From: Kribbella sindirgiensis
Lineage (GTDB): Bacteria > Actinomycetota > Actinomycetes > Propionibacteriales > Kribbellaceae
Reading direction: 5' to 3'
Length of the DNA: 64,000 nt
NCBI RefSeq assembly: GCF_004331435.1
Contig: NZ_SJKA01000009.1
Span: forward strand, 62,001 to 126,000
Shown here: piece after piece, positions 31,945 to 40,146 of the stretch
How positions within the stretch are numbered: the first letter of the stretch is position 1
Layout: each line of letters opens with the position of its first letter
The notes under the pieces: model-generated
Databases searched by the model: none
What the model saw: only the letters and a program-made list of their open reading frames with translations
What the model was told of the DNA's origin: nothing
Position numbers and translations under genes: made by a program

Positions 31945-32809
31945 ACAAGGCCGGTTCTTCCTCGTGCGGGAAGTGGCCGGCGGTGGTGACGAGTTCGTGG
32001 CTCAGCGGTGCCGTGACCAGGTCAGGAGGTGTGGTCGCGGTGGGGGACACCGCTGGGTCCTGTGCTCCTTGGAGTTGCAGGACGGGTACGGCGACCGGCG
32101 TACGCATCTTCGCCGAGTACTTCCGACCATCGGGCCGCAGCCGGGACCGCGCGAACCAGCGGTGGTACTCCAGAGCGCAGTGCGGTGCCGGCCACACCTG
32201 GAGAGCGGCCCGGTAGCGCCGTGACGCCTCCGCGTCGGGGAACGTCCCGCCGGGCGCGGCCCAGGCGCGGAGCAGGCGCTCGATGTGGATCCCGTCCTGC
32301 GCGAGCAGCCGGCGTTCGGGCAGGATCGGCAGCTGGAACCACGCGCTGCGTGTCAGCGCCTTCGTCTGTCCGGACCGAGTGAGCAGCAGCGGGTGCGGCG
32401 CCGACACGGCCGCCAGCCCCCGGACCTGCCGTGGTACCAGCACGGCGGCCGACCACCCGATGAACCCGCCCCACCCGTGCCCGACGATCACGGCATCCGT
32501 CGCACCGAGCGACCGGATCACCCCGGACACGTCCGCGGCCGCGGTGTACGGGTCATAACCACGTGGCGTCTTGTCGCTGGCGCCGTACCCTCGCAGGTCC
32601 ATCGCCACCGCGCGGTACCCGGCGGCCGCGACAACCGGCAACTGATGCCGCCAGGCCCACCAGAACTCGGGGAAGCCGTGCAGGAACAGGACGAGTGGAT
32701 CGTTCGCCGCGCCACACTCCGCGACGTGGAACCGGGCCCCGTTGGCCGCGACCAGTGAATGCGACCAGGGGCCGTCGACCAGGAGGTCGACGACTCCTGC
32801 CGGGCTCAG
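31907..32809 (-). CDS. EphE-like alpha/beta hydrolase with probable CTG start
   Basis: A 300-residue epoxide hydrolase-like protein. 'LFLHGFPEFWWAWRHQLP' gives the HGFP oxyanion region (~residues 45-62), 'MDLRGYGASDKT' follows, and a late His lies in 'TTAGHFPHEE'. No ATG, GTG or TTG exists in frame between the upstream in-frame stop and the TTG at 32641, which would delete the HGFP strand. A CTG at 32809 overlaps the TGA of the upstream gene in a CTGA quadruplet, mirroring the ATGA/GTGA couplings used elsewhere here. The nucleophile elbow reads GHGWGG: the usual Asp or Ser is Gly, so catalysis is doubtful. It corresponds in position to ephE (Rv3670, from memory). Confidence 0.82.
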   Translation of the reverse strand: MSPAGVVDLLVDGPWSHSLVAANGARFHVAECGAANDPLVLFLHGFPEFWWAWRHQLPVVAAAGYRAVAMDLRGYGASDKTPRGYDPYTAAADVSGVIRSLGATDAVIVGHGWGGFIGWSAAVLVPRQVRGLAAVSAPHPLLLTRSGQTKALTRSAWFQLPILPERRLLAQDGIHIERLLRAWAAPGGTFPDAEASRRYRAALQVWPAPHCALEYHRWFARSRLRPDGRKYSAKMRTPVAVPVLQLQGAQDPAVSPTATTPPDLVTAPLSHELVTTAGHFPHEEEPALFNRVLVEWLKST

Positions 32810-33243
32810 CGCCGTACGCCCGGCTCAGGCAAGGCGTACGGCTCGTCGTCGCCCTTGCCGATCGACTTGAGGGCCTCGACCGATTCCTTCGAGGTCTCGA
32901 TCGCCCGCGTCGGACCCTTCGCGCTCTTCAGCGCCCGCATCCCGATGAACACCAGGATCGCGCCGATCAGCAGGAATGCGCCGGCCACGATCAGGAACGC
33001 GATGGCCGGGTGCAGTCCGGCCGCGGTCAGGCCGTACGCCGCGGAGATACACAGCAGGATGACCGCGAGCAGCGCGAGGAACGCTGCCGCCGCGAACATC
33101 CCGGCTCCGGTTCCGGCCGCGATCGCGGTCTTCTTCAGCTCGGTCTTCGCGAGTTCGATCTCGCTGCGGACCAGGCTGGACAGGTCCTTGCTGGCATTCG
33201 CGACCAGCTGGCCGACCGTGGGCTCGTCCCCGTTCATCGACAT
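32806..33243 (-). CDS. Phage-holin-family (PF07332-like) membrane protein
   Basis: A 145-residue protein of the actinobacterial 'putative Actinobacterial Holin-X' type. A cytoplasmic amphipathic start ('PTVGQLVANASKDLSSLVRSEIELAKTELKKTA') is followed by two long hydrophobic helices (~46-70 and ~78-105) and a charged tail with Lys/Glu. The real role is unknown and probably not phage lysis. ATG 33243 has AAGGAG 5 nt upstream. Its stop overlaps the CTG of the EphE-like gene. Confidence 0.88.
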   Translation of the reverse strand: MSMNGDEPTVGQLVANASKDLSSLVRSEIELAKTELKKTAIAAGTGAGMFAAAAFLALLAVILLCISAAYGLTAAGLHPAIAFLIVAGAFLLIGAILVFIGMRALKSAKGPTRAIETSKESVEALKSIGKGDDEPYALPEPGVRR

Positions 33244-33296
33244 CGCGACTCCTTCCCGCACGTCCTGTGGCTCGACACTACCGTCAGTGCCCGCAG

Positions 33297-34511
33297 TCAA
33301 TCGGTGTACGCGCGGTTCCGGCGAGCCAGCAGCAGCGCGGCGATCAGGGCAGCCAGCACCGAGGCGATCAGTACGGCGGCCTTCGCGCGTTCGACCTGGG
33401 CGGCGTCCGACCCGAACGCGAGCTGCGCGATCAGCAACGCGACCGTGAATCCGATCCCGGCCAGCACCGACACCGCGGCGACGTCCCGCCAGGCCAGATC
33501 GGAGTTCAGCTCGGCCCGGGTGAAGCGCGCCGTCAACCACGATCCGCCGAACACCCCGATCGCCTTCCCGGCCAGCAGCCCGGCGACGATACCGATCGCG
33601 ACCGGGTCGGTCAGCAGTTGCCGTACGGCGCTGCCGCTCAACGTCACCCCGGCGGCGAACAACGCGAACAGCGGTACGGCGACCGCGGCGGACCACGGCC
33701 GCAGCCGGTGCTCGATCCGCTCGGCCGGCGCCTCGTCCTCACCGGGATCGGCGACCACCCGCGTGACGAGCCCGAGCGCGACACCGGCGATCGTCGCGTG
33801 GATCCCCGACTCGTGCATGAACCACCAGGCCCCGATCGCGATCGGCACGTAGAGGAACGGCGTACGGACGCGGCGGCGCTGGAGGACGTACCAGAGTGCG
33901 ATCAGGGCGACCGCGGCGAGCAGCTGGAGCAGGTGGAACCCGTGCGAGAAGAACACGGCGATCACCAGGATCGCGCCGAAGTCGTCGACCACGGCGAGAG
34001 TGAGCAGGAACGCCCGCAGCGCGCTCGGCAGCGACGAGCCGACGATCGCGAGGACGGCGAGCGCGAACGCGATGTCGGTGGCCGTCGGCACCGCCCAGCC
34101 GTGCGGCTTGCCGCCGTCCGCCACCAGGTTCGTGACCAGGTAGATGATTGCCGGGAGCACCATTCCGGCGATCGCCGCCGCCACCGGGACGACCGCTTCG
34201 CTGAGCTTCGACAGGGTGCCGACCACCAGCTCGCGTTTCAGCTCGAGGCCCGCCAGGAAGAAGAACAGTGTGAGAGCCCCGTCAGAGGCCCAGGCCTCCA
34301 CGGTGAGCGGCCCGACCTCGATCTCGCGCAGGTGGTGGTAGGCGTCCTGCCAGGGCGAGTTGGCCCAGACGAGGGCGATCACCGCGGCCGCCATCAGCAG
34401 CAGGCCACCGGTCGTCTCGGCTCGGAGCGTGTCGGCCAGGAAGGCCCGTTCCCGGCCCAGGATCCGTGGAAACGCGCGCTTCTTCTGGGAGGTCCTGCGG
34501 GTCTGGCTCAT
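33297..34511 (-). CDS. nhaA: Na+/H+ antiporter NhaA
   Basis: A 404-residue, ~12-helix antiporter that exports Na+ in exchange for protons. Signature regions: 'FFFLAGLELKRELVVG', 'PTATDIAFALAVLAIVG' and 'LAVVDDFGAILVIA' with the paired Asp residues (about 175-176) that bind Na+. The C-terminal 'LLIASVLAALIAALLLARRNR' ends the last helix. The N-terminal extension is basic ('TRRTSQKKRAFPRILGRERAF'). It stands alone on the minus strand, upstream of the holin-like gene. Confidence 0.95.
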   Translation of the reverse strand: MSQTRRTSQKKRAFPRILGRERAFLADTLRAETTGGLLLMAAAVIALVWANSPWQDAYHHLREIEVGPLTVEAWASDGALTLFFFLAGLELKRELVVGTLSKLSEAVVPVAAAIAGMVLPAIIYLVTNLVADGGKPHGWAVPTATDIAFALAVLAIVGSSLPSALRAFLLTLAVVDDFGAILVIAVFFSHGFHLLQLLAAVALIALWYVLQRRRVRTPFLYVPIAIGAWWFMHESGIHATIAGVALGLVTRVVADPGEDEAPAERIEHRLRPWSAAVAVPLFALFAAGVTLSGSAVRQLLTDPVAIGIVAGLLAGKAIGVFGGSWLTARFTRAELNSDLAWRDVAAVSVLAGIGFTVALLIAQLAFGSDAAQVERAKAAVLIASVLAALIAALLLARRNRAYTD

Positions 34512-34716
34512 GCTGGCGGCCCTTTGTTTTCGGGGTCGTTGCGGACATCGCCGACCAGACTTCCCGGCACACCGTGAGCCCGAGCCGCCGAGTCCGTCGG
34601 GCGGCGACTCCGACCGTCCGATTCTAACGGTTGGTGTTTGCCTGCCCCGGGGGGTCGTGTGCGCACTCTGTGTCAGAGCCGCGTGAGAGAGATCACCAAT
34701 CGGCTCGCTCCGGACG

Positions 34717-34728
34717 TACGCTGCTGGC
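34717..34728 (+). promoter_or_regulatory. Leaderless-type promoter for the CBS gene
   Basis: TACGCT at 34717-34722, 6 nt, then GTG 34729. This favours the GTG over the downstream ATG at 34744. Confidence 0.45.
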
Positions 34729-35175
34729 GTGCACGGAGAGCAGATGGCCGAGGAGTTCCCGGTGGTCGGGCTGGACGACGACGCCCGGGAGGCAGTGGAG
34801 CTGCTCGCGTCGCGCCGGCTGCCCGGGCTGATCGTGACGCAGGCCGGCGGGAGTCCGTGCTGCGTGCTGCCGGCCTCGCAGGTGGTCCGCTTCCTGGTCC
34901 CGTCGTACGTTCAGGACGATCCGTCGCTGGCCCGGGTGATCGACGAGTCGCTCGCCGACCGGGTCGCGGACAAGCTGACCGGCCTGACCGTTCGCAAAAT
35001 GCTCCCGGACGAGCCGCGGGAGATCCCGGTGGTCAACCACGACGACACGATCCTGGAGATCGCCGCGGTGATGGCCCGGCTGCGGAGCCCGCTGGTCGTG
35101 GTCGTCCGCGACCGGCGCATCATCGGCGCCGTCACCGCGTCGCGGCTGCTGGAACTGGCCGTCACCCCGCACTGA
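34729..35175 (+). CDS. CBS-domain protein
   Basis: A 148-residue protein made of a pair of CBS motifs ('DDDAREAVELLASRRLPGLIVTQ...' and 'VNHDDTILEIAAVMARLRSPLVVVVRDRRIIGAVTASRLLELA'). CBS pairs bind adenosine nucleotides and often regulate transporters. The TGA at 35173-35175 is followed, in the same frame and after only 18 nt, by the homologous remainder of an ArsB-type transporter, so the two were probably neighbours before a deletion. Start: GTG 34729 (leaderless spacing) or ATG 34744 (GGAG upstream). Confidence 0.85.
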   Translation: MHGEQMAEEFPVVGLDDDAREAVELLASRRLPGLIVTQAGGSPCCVLPASQVVRFLVPSYVQDDPSLARVIDESLADRVADKLTGLTVRKMLPDEPREIPVVNHDDTILEIAAVMARLRSPLVVVVRDRRIIGAVTASRLLELAVTPH

Positions 35176-35193
35176 CACCGGCGACGACGGCGT

Positions 35194-35835
35194 ACCGGTG
35201 TCTTCGAGTACGTCGCGATCTGGGCGGCCAAACGGGCCAAGGGATCGCCGCTGCGCGTGTTCCTGATCGCCGAGGTGATGGCGTCCAACATCGGCGGCGC
35301 CGCGACGCTGATCGGCGACCCGCCGAACATCATCATCGCGAGCCGGTCGGGGCTCACGTTCAACGACTTCCTGCTCCACCTGACGCCGCTCGTGGCGATC
35401 GAACTGCTGGTGTTCGTGGGCTTCATCGGGCACTCGGCCTTCCACATCGAGCCGTCGATCGTGGCGCTCCTCGGGGCCGGTGTGCTGGTGCTGGTCTCGA
35501 AGGTGCCGACGCTGCCGTTCTTCGCCGGCCACACCTTGCTCACCGCGATGCTGATCCTGGTGGTGTCGGCGCTGCTCTCGGGCGTCATCGACAACATTCC
35601 GTACGTCGCGACGATGAGTCCCGTCGTACTGGAGCTGACCAAGGGCGTCGCGGACTTCGGCGGCAACGCGACCGCGATCGGTGCCAGCGCCAACGTGGTG
35701 GTGATCGGTCTGGCGCTTCGCGCGGGTCACCCGATCAGCTTCTGGGCGTTCACCCGCAAGGGCGTGGTGATGACCGCGATCACGATCCTGGTCGCGGCGC
35801 CGTACCTCTGGTTGCGCTACTTCGCCTTCTCCTGA
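35194..35835 (+). pseudogene. Truncated ArsB/NhaD-type (SLC13/CitM-like) transporter, N-terminal half missing
   Basis: From 35194 an open frame encodes the C-terminal half of an ion transporter: 'TGVFEYVAIWAAKRAKGSPLRVFLI', 'SNIGGAATLIGDPPNIIIAS' (conserved GDPPN motif), 'SALLSGVIDNIPYVATM' and 'GGNATAIGASANVVVIG'. Full-length members have ~420 residues and 11-12 helices; here about 210 residues remain and the first half is gone. The match begins 18 nt after the CBS stop codon. A GTG at 35257 could start a shorter product, but it would lack half of the transport core. Confidence 0.8.
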
Positions 35836-35868
35836 ACCAGTTCGGCCAGCGCGCGCCGGCCGCACTTG

Positions 35869-36816
35869 CTACCTGATCCAGGCCAGCGGGTCCGGGCCCT
35901 TCGGGACGATGCCGGTCGGGTTGATGCTGTGGTGGGTGACGTAGTAGTGCCGCTTGATCTGGTCGAAGTCGACGGTCTCGCCGAAGCCGGGCAGCTGGTA
36001 CAGGCGGCGCGCGTACGCCCACAGGTTCGGGAACTCGGTGAGCTTCTGGCGGTTGCACTTGAAGTGTCCGTGGTACACCGCGTCGAAGCGGACCAGGGTC
36101 GTGAACAGCCGGATGTCGACCTCGCGGAACGTGTCGCCGAGGAGATACGTGCGGTCCTTCAGACGATCTTCCAGTACGTCGAGCCGCGCGAACAGTGCGT
36201 CGTACGCCGCGTCGTACGCCTCCTGGCTGGTCGCGAAACCGCAGCGGTACACGCCGTTGTTCACGTCCCGATAGATCTCCTCGATCAACGCGTCCATCTC
36301 CGCGCGGTCGGCCGGGATCAGCTGCGGAGCATCGGCGCGGTGGAACTCGGTCCACTCGGTGGAGAGGTCGAGAGTGATCTGCGGGTAGTCGTTCGTGACC
36401 ACCTCACCCGTCGTCGTGTCGACGATCGCGGGCACCGTCACGCGGCCGTCGTACGTCGGGTCGGTCCGCAGGTACGCCTCGGACAGGTACGCGATGCCGA
36501 GCACCGGGTCGCGATCCTCCGGGTCGAGCGTGAACCGCCAGCCGCGCTCGTCGCGGACCGGGTCCACCACCGCGAGACTGATCACGTCCTCGAGCCCGAG
36601 CAGCCGGCGGACGATGATCGAGCGGTGCGCCCACGGGCAGGCCAGGCTGACGACCAGCCGGTACCGCCCCGGCTCGACGGGCCACCGGCCCTGCGCGTCC
36701 GGGCCCTCGCCAGGCGCCGCCGCGGAGTCCCGGGAGATCCGGCCGGTGAATCTGTTGCCCTGTCGCTTCCACTCACCGGTCGACGACGTCTCCTGCACGA
36801 ACTGTCCCGGGGCCAT
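35869..36816 (-). CDS. Glutathionyl-hydroquinone reductase-type GST (ECM4/YqjG family)
   Basis: A 315-residue GST-fold protein of the Xi class. It carries the active-site Cys in 'SLACPWAHRSIIVRRLLGLE' (~residues 53-72), plus 'EVVTNDYPQITLDLSTEW' and 'REVDIRLFTTLVRFDAVYHGHFKCNRQKL'. The family reduces glutathionyl-hydroquinones. Actinobacteria use mycothiol, so the thiol partner here is open. The start ATG 36816 is supported by a leaderless promoter; the open frame beyond it overlaps the divergent GntR gene. Confidence 0.92.
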   Translation of the reverse strand: MAPGQFVQETSSTGEWKRQGNRFTGRISRDSAAAPGEGPDAQGRWPVEPGRYRLVVSLACPWAHRSIIVRRLLGLEDVISLAVVDPVRDERGWRFTLDPEDRDPVLGIAYLSEAYLRTDPTYDGRVTVPAIVDTTTGEVVTNDYPQITLDLSTEWTEFHRADAPQLIPADRAEMDALIEEIYRDVNNGVYRCGFATSQEAYDAAYDALFARLDVLEDRLKDRTYLLGDTFREVDIRLFTTLVRFDAVYHGHFKCNRQKLTEFPNLWAYARRLYQLPGFGETVDFDQIKRHYYVTHHSINPTGIVPKGPDPLAWIR

Positions 36817-36829
36817 AGCGTCAAAACTA
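36817..36829 (-). promoter_or_regulatory. Leaderless-type promoter of the GST gene
   Basis: Minus strand TAGTTT (36829-36824), 7 nt, then ATG 36816. The rest of the 36817-37014 gap is the divergent promoter region with the GntR gene and shows no other element. Confidence 0.45.
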
Positions 36830-37014
36830 CCCCCGCTGGGAATTGGCTGAGCCTGTGGATCGTCACTGGCCGTGAGGCGGCACCGGACGTTACAGTCAGG
36901 CTGACAAGGACGTCCGGGACAACGTGGTCGCGGGCCCCTTGCGCGGTACGACACACCGCGGCCCGCGCCCCCCGGCACTGGTTTGCCGGGCAGATTCCCA
37001 GGGATACTGACCTC

Positions 37015-37773
37015 ATGGCCCGCCCACGGAACAACCCCGGCGATCTCGCCGAGCTCCCTACCGAGCTGCGGCCCGATCGACCGAAGGGTGACCAGATTCG
37101 CGAGATTCTGGAGAACCTCACCCGCTCGCTGGCCGTCGGCACCGTGCTGCCGTCCGAACGCGTCCTCGCCGAACGCTTCGGCGTCGCCCGGATGACCGTC
37201 CGGCAAGAGGTCGACCGCGTCGTGGCCGAGGGCCTGGCCAACCGCCGCCCCGGCGGCGGCACCTTCGTCGCGGAACCGCGCCCGTCCCGGATGCTCGCGT
37301 CCTCGTTCAGCCAGGACATGATCAACCGCGGCATCGAGCCCGGCGCCAAAGTCCTCGAACACCGCGTCGGCGCGGCCGACGAGCACCTCGCCCGCGAACT
37401 CGAAGAGGCCGTTGGCGCGCCCGTCCTGCACCTCGTCCGGCTGCGCACCGCCGACGGCGACCCGATGGCGATCGAACGCACCGCCCTGTCTCTCAACCGC
37501 TACCCCGGCCTGGACGAGATCGACTTCGCGGAGAAGTCTCTCTACACGGTCCTGGCCACCAGGTACGGCGTCTCGCTGGGCATGGTCTCCGCCTCCATCG
37601 TCGCCGCCCCACCGGAGCCGGGCGACGCCGAACTGCTGGAGATCGACAGCTCGACTCCTTGTCTGATCATCACCTCGGCGCCGCGAACCGCCACCGACCA
37701 GGTGATCGAATTCGGGCGCTCCATCTACCGCTCGGACCGCTACGACATCACGGTCGCGTACCGCGCTACCTGA
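37015..37773 (+). CDS. GntR-family (HutC/UTRA) transcriptional regulator
   Basis: A 252-residue regulator with an N-terminal winged helix ('GDQIREILENLTRSLAVGTVLPSERVLAERFGVARMTVRQEVDRVVAEGLANRRPGGGTFV', ~24-85) and a C-terminal UTRA ligand domain with the typical 'IERTALSLNRYPGL' and 'FGRSIYRSDRYDITV' ends. UTRA members sense sugars or amino sugar phosphates (compare DasR/NagR). The SIS-domain gene is convergent right after it and may belong to the same sugar pathway. The start ATG 37015 directly follows a GATACT box with 6-nt spacing. Confidence 0.92.
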   Translation: MARPRNNPGDLAELPTELRPDRPKGDQIREILENLTRSLAVGTVLPSERVLAERFGVARMTVRQEVDRVVAEGLANRRPGGGTFVAEPRPSRMLASSFSQDMINRGIEPGAKVLEHRVGAADEHLARELEEAVGAPVLHLVRLRTADGDPMAIERTALSLNRYPGLDEIDFAEKSLYTVLATRYGVSLGMVSASIVAAPPEPGDAELLEIDSSTPCLIITSAPRTATDQVIEFGRSIYRSDRYDITVAYRAT

Positions 37774-37790
37774 GTTCTTTGATGCGTGGG

Positions 37791-38465
37791 CTACACGTTC
37801 AGGCTGCGCAGAACATTCGGCGTCTGGCCGCGTTCGGTCAGCCGAGTGACGACCTCGACGGTCAGCGCCTGGAGGAGCAGTGCGCCTACTAGCGTAGACG
37901 TGGCACCGGTGGGTTCCGGCGTACCGGGGACCGTGATGAGGGCGTCGCCTGGTACGCCGCAGTTGTCGATGACGACGTCCGCGGTTTCGAAGAGGCGTTG
38001 GCCGCCGGGGGCGCGGGACGTGGTCGCGTTGGAGTGGGCGAGTGAGGTCAAGGCGATGACCTTCACTCCACGTGCGCGCGCGCCGAGGGCGAACTCCACG
38101 GGTACGGCGTTCCGCCCGGAGTTGGACGCGATGAGCAGCACGTCGCCGGGCTCCAATGGGTTGATCTCCAGCAGAACGTCGGCCAGACCCGGGAGGCGTT
38201 CGAGGAGCGAGCTTTTCTGCAGGCCCTCGTGCAGCATCAGCCCGGGTTCGAGGATCGCCCGTACGTCGGCCAGTCCGCCGGCGCGCCCGTACAGCTCCTC
38301 GGCCAGCGTATGGCTGTGCCCCGTCCCGAATACCCAGAACCGCTTCCCGTCGGCAAGAGCGTCGGCGACCGCCCCCGCCGCCACCCGGATCGCGCCCAAC
38401 TGCGTCTCAGCCGCCTGCTGCGCGATCGCCAACGCCTTACCCAGGTACTCCTCAGCCCCAGCCAT
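37791..38465 (-). CDS. SIS-domain sugar isomerase-like protein (UPF0309 type)
   Basis: A 224-residue SIS-domain protein: 'GKRFWVFGTGHSHTLAEELYGRAGG' (phosphosugar-binding loop), 'LEPGDVLLIASNSGRNAVPVEFALGARARGVKVIALTSL' and 'VPEPTGATSTL'-like C-terminal residues. Relatives bind phosphorylated amino sugars. It is convergent with the GntR regulator (17-bp gap), consistent with amino-sugar or cell-wall sugar use, but the enzyme activity is not determined. The start ATG 38465 has a leaderless promoter. Confidence 0.88.
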   Translation of the reverse strand: MAGAEEYLGKALAIAQQAAETQLGAIRVAAGAVADALADGKRFWVFGTGHSHTLAEELYGRAGGLADVRAILEPGLMLHEGLQKSSLLERLPGLADVLLEINPLEPGDVLLIASNSGRNAVPVEFALGARARGVKVIALTSLAHSNATTSRAPGGQRLFETADVVIDNCGVPGDALITVPGTPEPTGATSTLVGALLLQALTVEVVTRLTERGQTPNVLRSLNV

Positions 38466-38477
38466 ACGCCGAACCTA
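38466..38477 (-). promoter_or_regulatory. Leaderless-type promoter of the SIS gene
   Basis: Minus strand TAGGTT (38477-38472), 6 nt, then ATG 38465. Confidence 0.5.
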
Positions 38478-38529
38478 TCGTCAATCCCGACTAGACCACT
38501 ACCCTGACCACGGTGCGGTCGGCAGGCGG

Positions 38530-38611
38530 ACAGTACGTATACACCTACCGCCCCCCGCCCGCACGCCTGGAGCTGGTGCAATCGCGCGCGCAGTGGGCGT
38601 ATACATACTGT
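38530..38611 (-). terminator. Imperfect hairpin between the NAD(P)-binding and SIS genes
   Basis: Arms 38530-38551 and 38590-38611 pair at 18 of 22 positions, with ACAGTA and GTATAC cores. It lies 10 nt after the upstream stop on the minus strand. It could be a terminator or a dimeric regulator site; the 38-nt loop is long for a terminator. Confidence 0.5.
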
Positions 38612-38621
38612 CGATCTGCAG

Positions 38622-39224
38622 CTAGACAGTCACTCCGATCGCTGCGCGGTGGTGCTCCGGGTGGTCGATCTCGTCGACGAGTGCGATCGCGAGGTCGGCG
38701 TACGAGATCCGCTCCTCGGCGTCCGCCGGACTCACGCGGTACCTGCCCTTGCGGGACGGGTCGGCGTGGTCGAAGTCGCCGGTCGGTGCGACTGATACCC
38801 AGTCGAGGGACGACTCCGCGAAGACGTCCAGCGCCGCCTGGTGTGCGAGGAAGAACGAGCGGTACTCCTGTGGATATCCGTCGGTGTCCATCAGCAGCGT
38901 GCCGTCCGCGGTCGGGAGGATCGACGTCAGCCCGACCCACATGAGCCGCTGTACGCCGGCCTTCTCGAGCCCGTCGACGAGCGCCCGCGCGGCCCGCGGG
39001 TAGAACTCACCCGGGTCGCTCCCGCCGTCGTACACCCCCGCGATCACCGCATCACACCCCACCGCCAACTCCGCAACCCGCCCCGCATCCATCACATCCC
39101 CCACAACCAGCCCCGCAGACGCCGTACGCGCGACACCGACCACGGAATGCCCGCGGTCCCGGGCCTCCGCGACCGCCGCCGATCCGGCGCGTCCGCGGGC
39201 GCCGATCACCAGAATCTTGCTCAC
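38622..39224 (-). CDS. NAD(P)-binding NmrA/atypical SDR-like oxidoreductase
   Basis: A 200-residue Rossmann protein (KILVIGARGRAGSAAVAEA, G-x-x-G-x-x-G) of the NmrA/azoreductase-like type found beside HxlR regulators. It has 'GVQRLMWVGLTSIL', and no classical Tyr-x3-Lys pair is obvious. It probably binds NAD(P)H and may act as a quinone/aldehyde reductase or redox sensor. The start GTG 39224 has GGAGG upstream. It is divergent from the HxlR gene, its probable regulator. Confidence 0.87.
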   Translation of the reverse strand: MSKILVIGARGRAGSAAVAEARDRGHSVVGVARTASAGLVVGDVMDAGRVAELAVGCDAVIAGVYDGGSDPGEFYPRAARALVDGLEKAGVQRLMWVGLTSILPTADGTLLMDTDGYPQEYRSFFLAHQAALDVFAESSLDWVSVAPTGDFDHADPSRKGRYRVSPADAEERISYADLAIALVDEIDHPEHHRAAIGVTV

Positions 39225-39284
39225 CGCAACCTCCTCGACAAAGTGGTACGGCGACCGTAGAAGGAGGGGTGGTTACCGATTGGA

Positions 39285-39297
39285 TACCGTGGTGAGC
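39285..39297 (+). promoter_or_regulatory. Leaderless-type promoter of the hxlR-like gene
   Basis: TACCGT at 39285-39290, 7 nt, then ATG 39298. Confidence 0.45.
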
Positions 39298-39654
39298 ATG
39301 ACGGCGTTGCGAGCGGACATGTTCGAGGAGATCTGCCCGTCGACGCTGCTCCCGTTCCGGATCGGCGCGGACAAATGGGCGGGGATGGTGCTGCGCTGCC
39401 TGGAGGACGGCCCGCGCCGGTACTCCGAGCTCCGGATCCCGCTCGCGCGGATCAGCCCGAAGGTCCTGACCCAGTCCCTCCGCAGCCTCGAACGCGACGG
39501 CTTCATCTCCAGAACCACCGACGGCCGGCGCGTCACGTACGAGCTCACCGTCCTCGGCCGCAGCCTGCTCGAACCGATGCGGCAGATGTGCGCGTGGGCC
39601 GAGGACCACTGGGACGAGCTCCTGGACGCCAAAGAATCAGTCAAGGAATCGTAG
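39298..39654 (+). CDS. HxlR-family transcriptional regulator
   Basis: A 118-residue winged-helix regulator with the family hallmark Cys near the N-terminus ('EEICPSTLLPFRIGADKWAGMVLRCLEDGPRRYSELRIPLARISPKVLTQSLRSLERDGFI'). HxlR proteins often sense quinones or reactive aldehydes through that Cys. It is divergent from the NAD(P)-binding protein gene, with 73 bp between starts, so a shared operator is likely. An upstream in-frame extension to 39217 would overlap that gene's start and is rejected. Confidence 0.9.
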   Translation: MTALRADMFEEICPSTLLPFRIGADKWAGMVLRCLEDGPRRYSELRIPLARISPKVLTQSLRSLERDGFISRTTDGRRVTYELTVLGRSLLEPMRQMCAWAEDHWDELLDAKESVKES

Positions 39655-39692
39655 GTCGAGCCAACGTCGACGGATGCGAACCGTTGACGACC

Positions 39693-39704
39693 TAGACTGC
39701 GCGG
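39693..39704 (+). promoter_or_regulatory. Leaderless-type promoter for the MarR gene at 39705
   Basis: TAGACT at 39693-39698, 6 nt, then GTG 39705. Confidence 0.5.
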
Positions 39705-40145
39705 GTGGATGAGCAGACCCCGACCGCCCTGACCGAATTGCCGAGCTGGTTGCTGACCCAGAGTGCGGCCCAGGCGCACCGGATCGTCACCGAGTCGTTC
39801 GCCGCCGGAGGTGCGCGGGCGTACCACTTCCGGCTGCTCGCGACGCTGGTGGAGTTCGGGCCGGCGAGCCAGGCGACCCTCGGGCGGCGCAGCTCGATCG
39901 ACCGCAGCGATGTGGTTGCCGCGCTCAACGAACTCGAGGCCGACGGGTACGTCGAACGCAGCGCCGACCCGGCCGACGGCCGCCGGAACGTCATCACGAT
40001 CACCACGGCCGGCAAGCGCCACTACCGGCGCCTGACGACCCTGGTCGGCAAGGCACAGGAGGAGATCTTCGCCCCGCTGTCGGCCACCGACCGTACGCGC
40101 CTGACCACAATCCTCGCGAAGCTACTCACCTACCACCAGGAGTAG
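39705..40145 (+). CDS. MarR-family transcriptional regulator
   Basis: A 146-residue winged-helix regulator: 'FRLLATLVEFGPASQATLGRRSSIDRSDVVAALNELEADGYVERSADPADGRRNVITITTAGKRH' carries the recognition helix and the wing. It presumably binds DNA as a dimer and responds to a small aromatic ligand. No operon partner is present; the convergent small ORF at 40147 begins immediately after its stop. Confidence 0.9.
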   Translation: MDEQTPTALTELPSWLLTQSAAQAHRIVTESFAAGGARAYHFRLLATLVEFGPASQATLGRRSSIDRSDVVAALNELEADGYVERSADPADGRRNVITITTAGKRHYRRLTTLVGKAQEEIFAPLSATDRTRLTTILAKLLTYHQE

Positions 40146-40146
40146 C

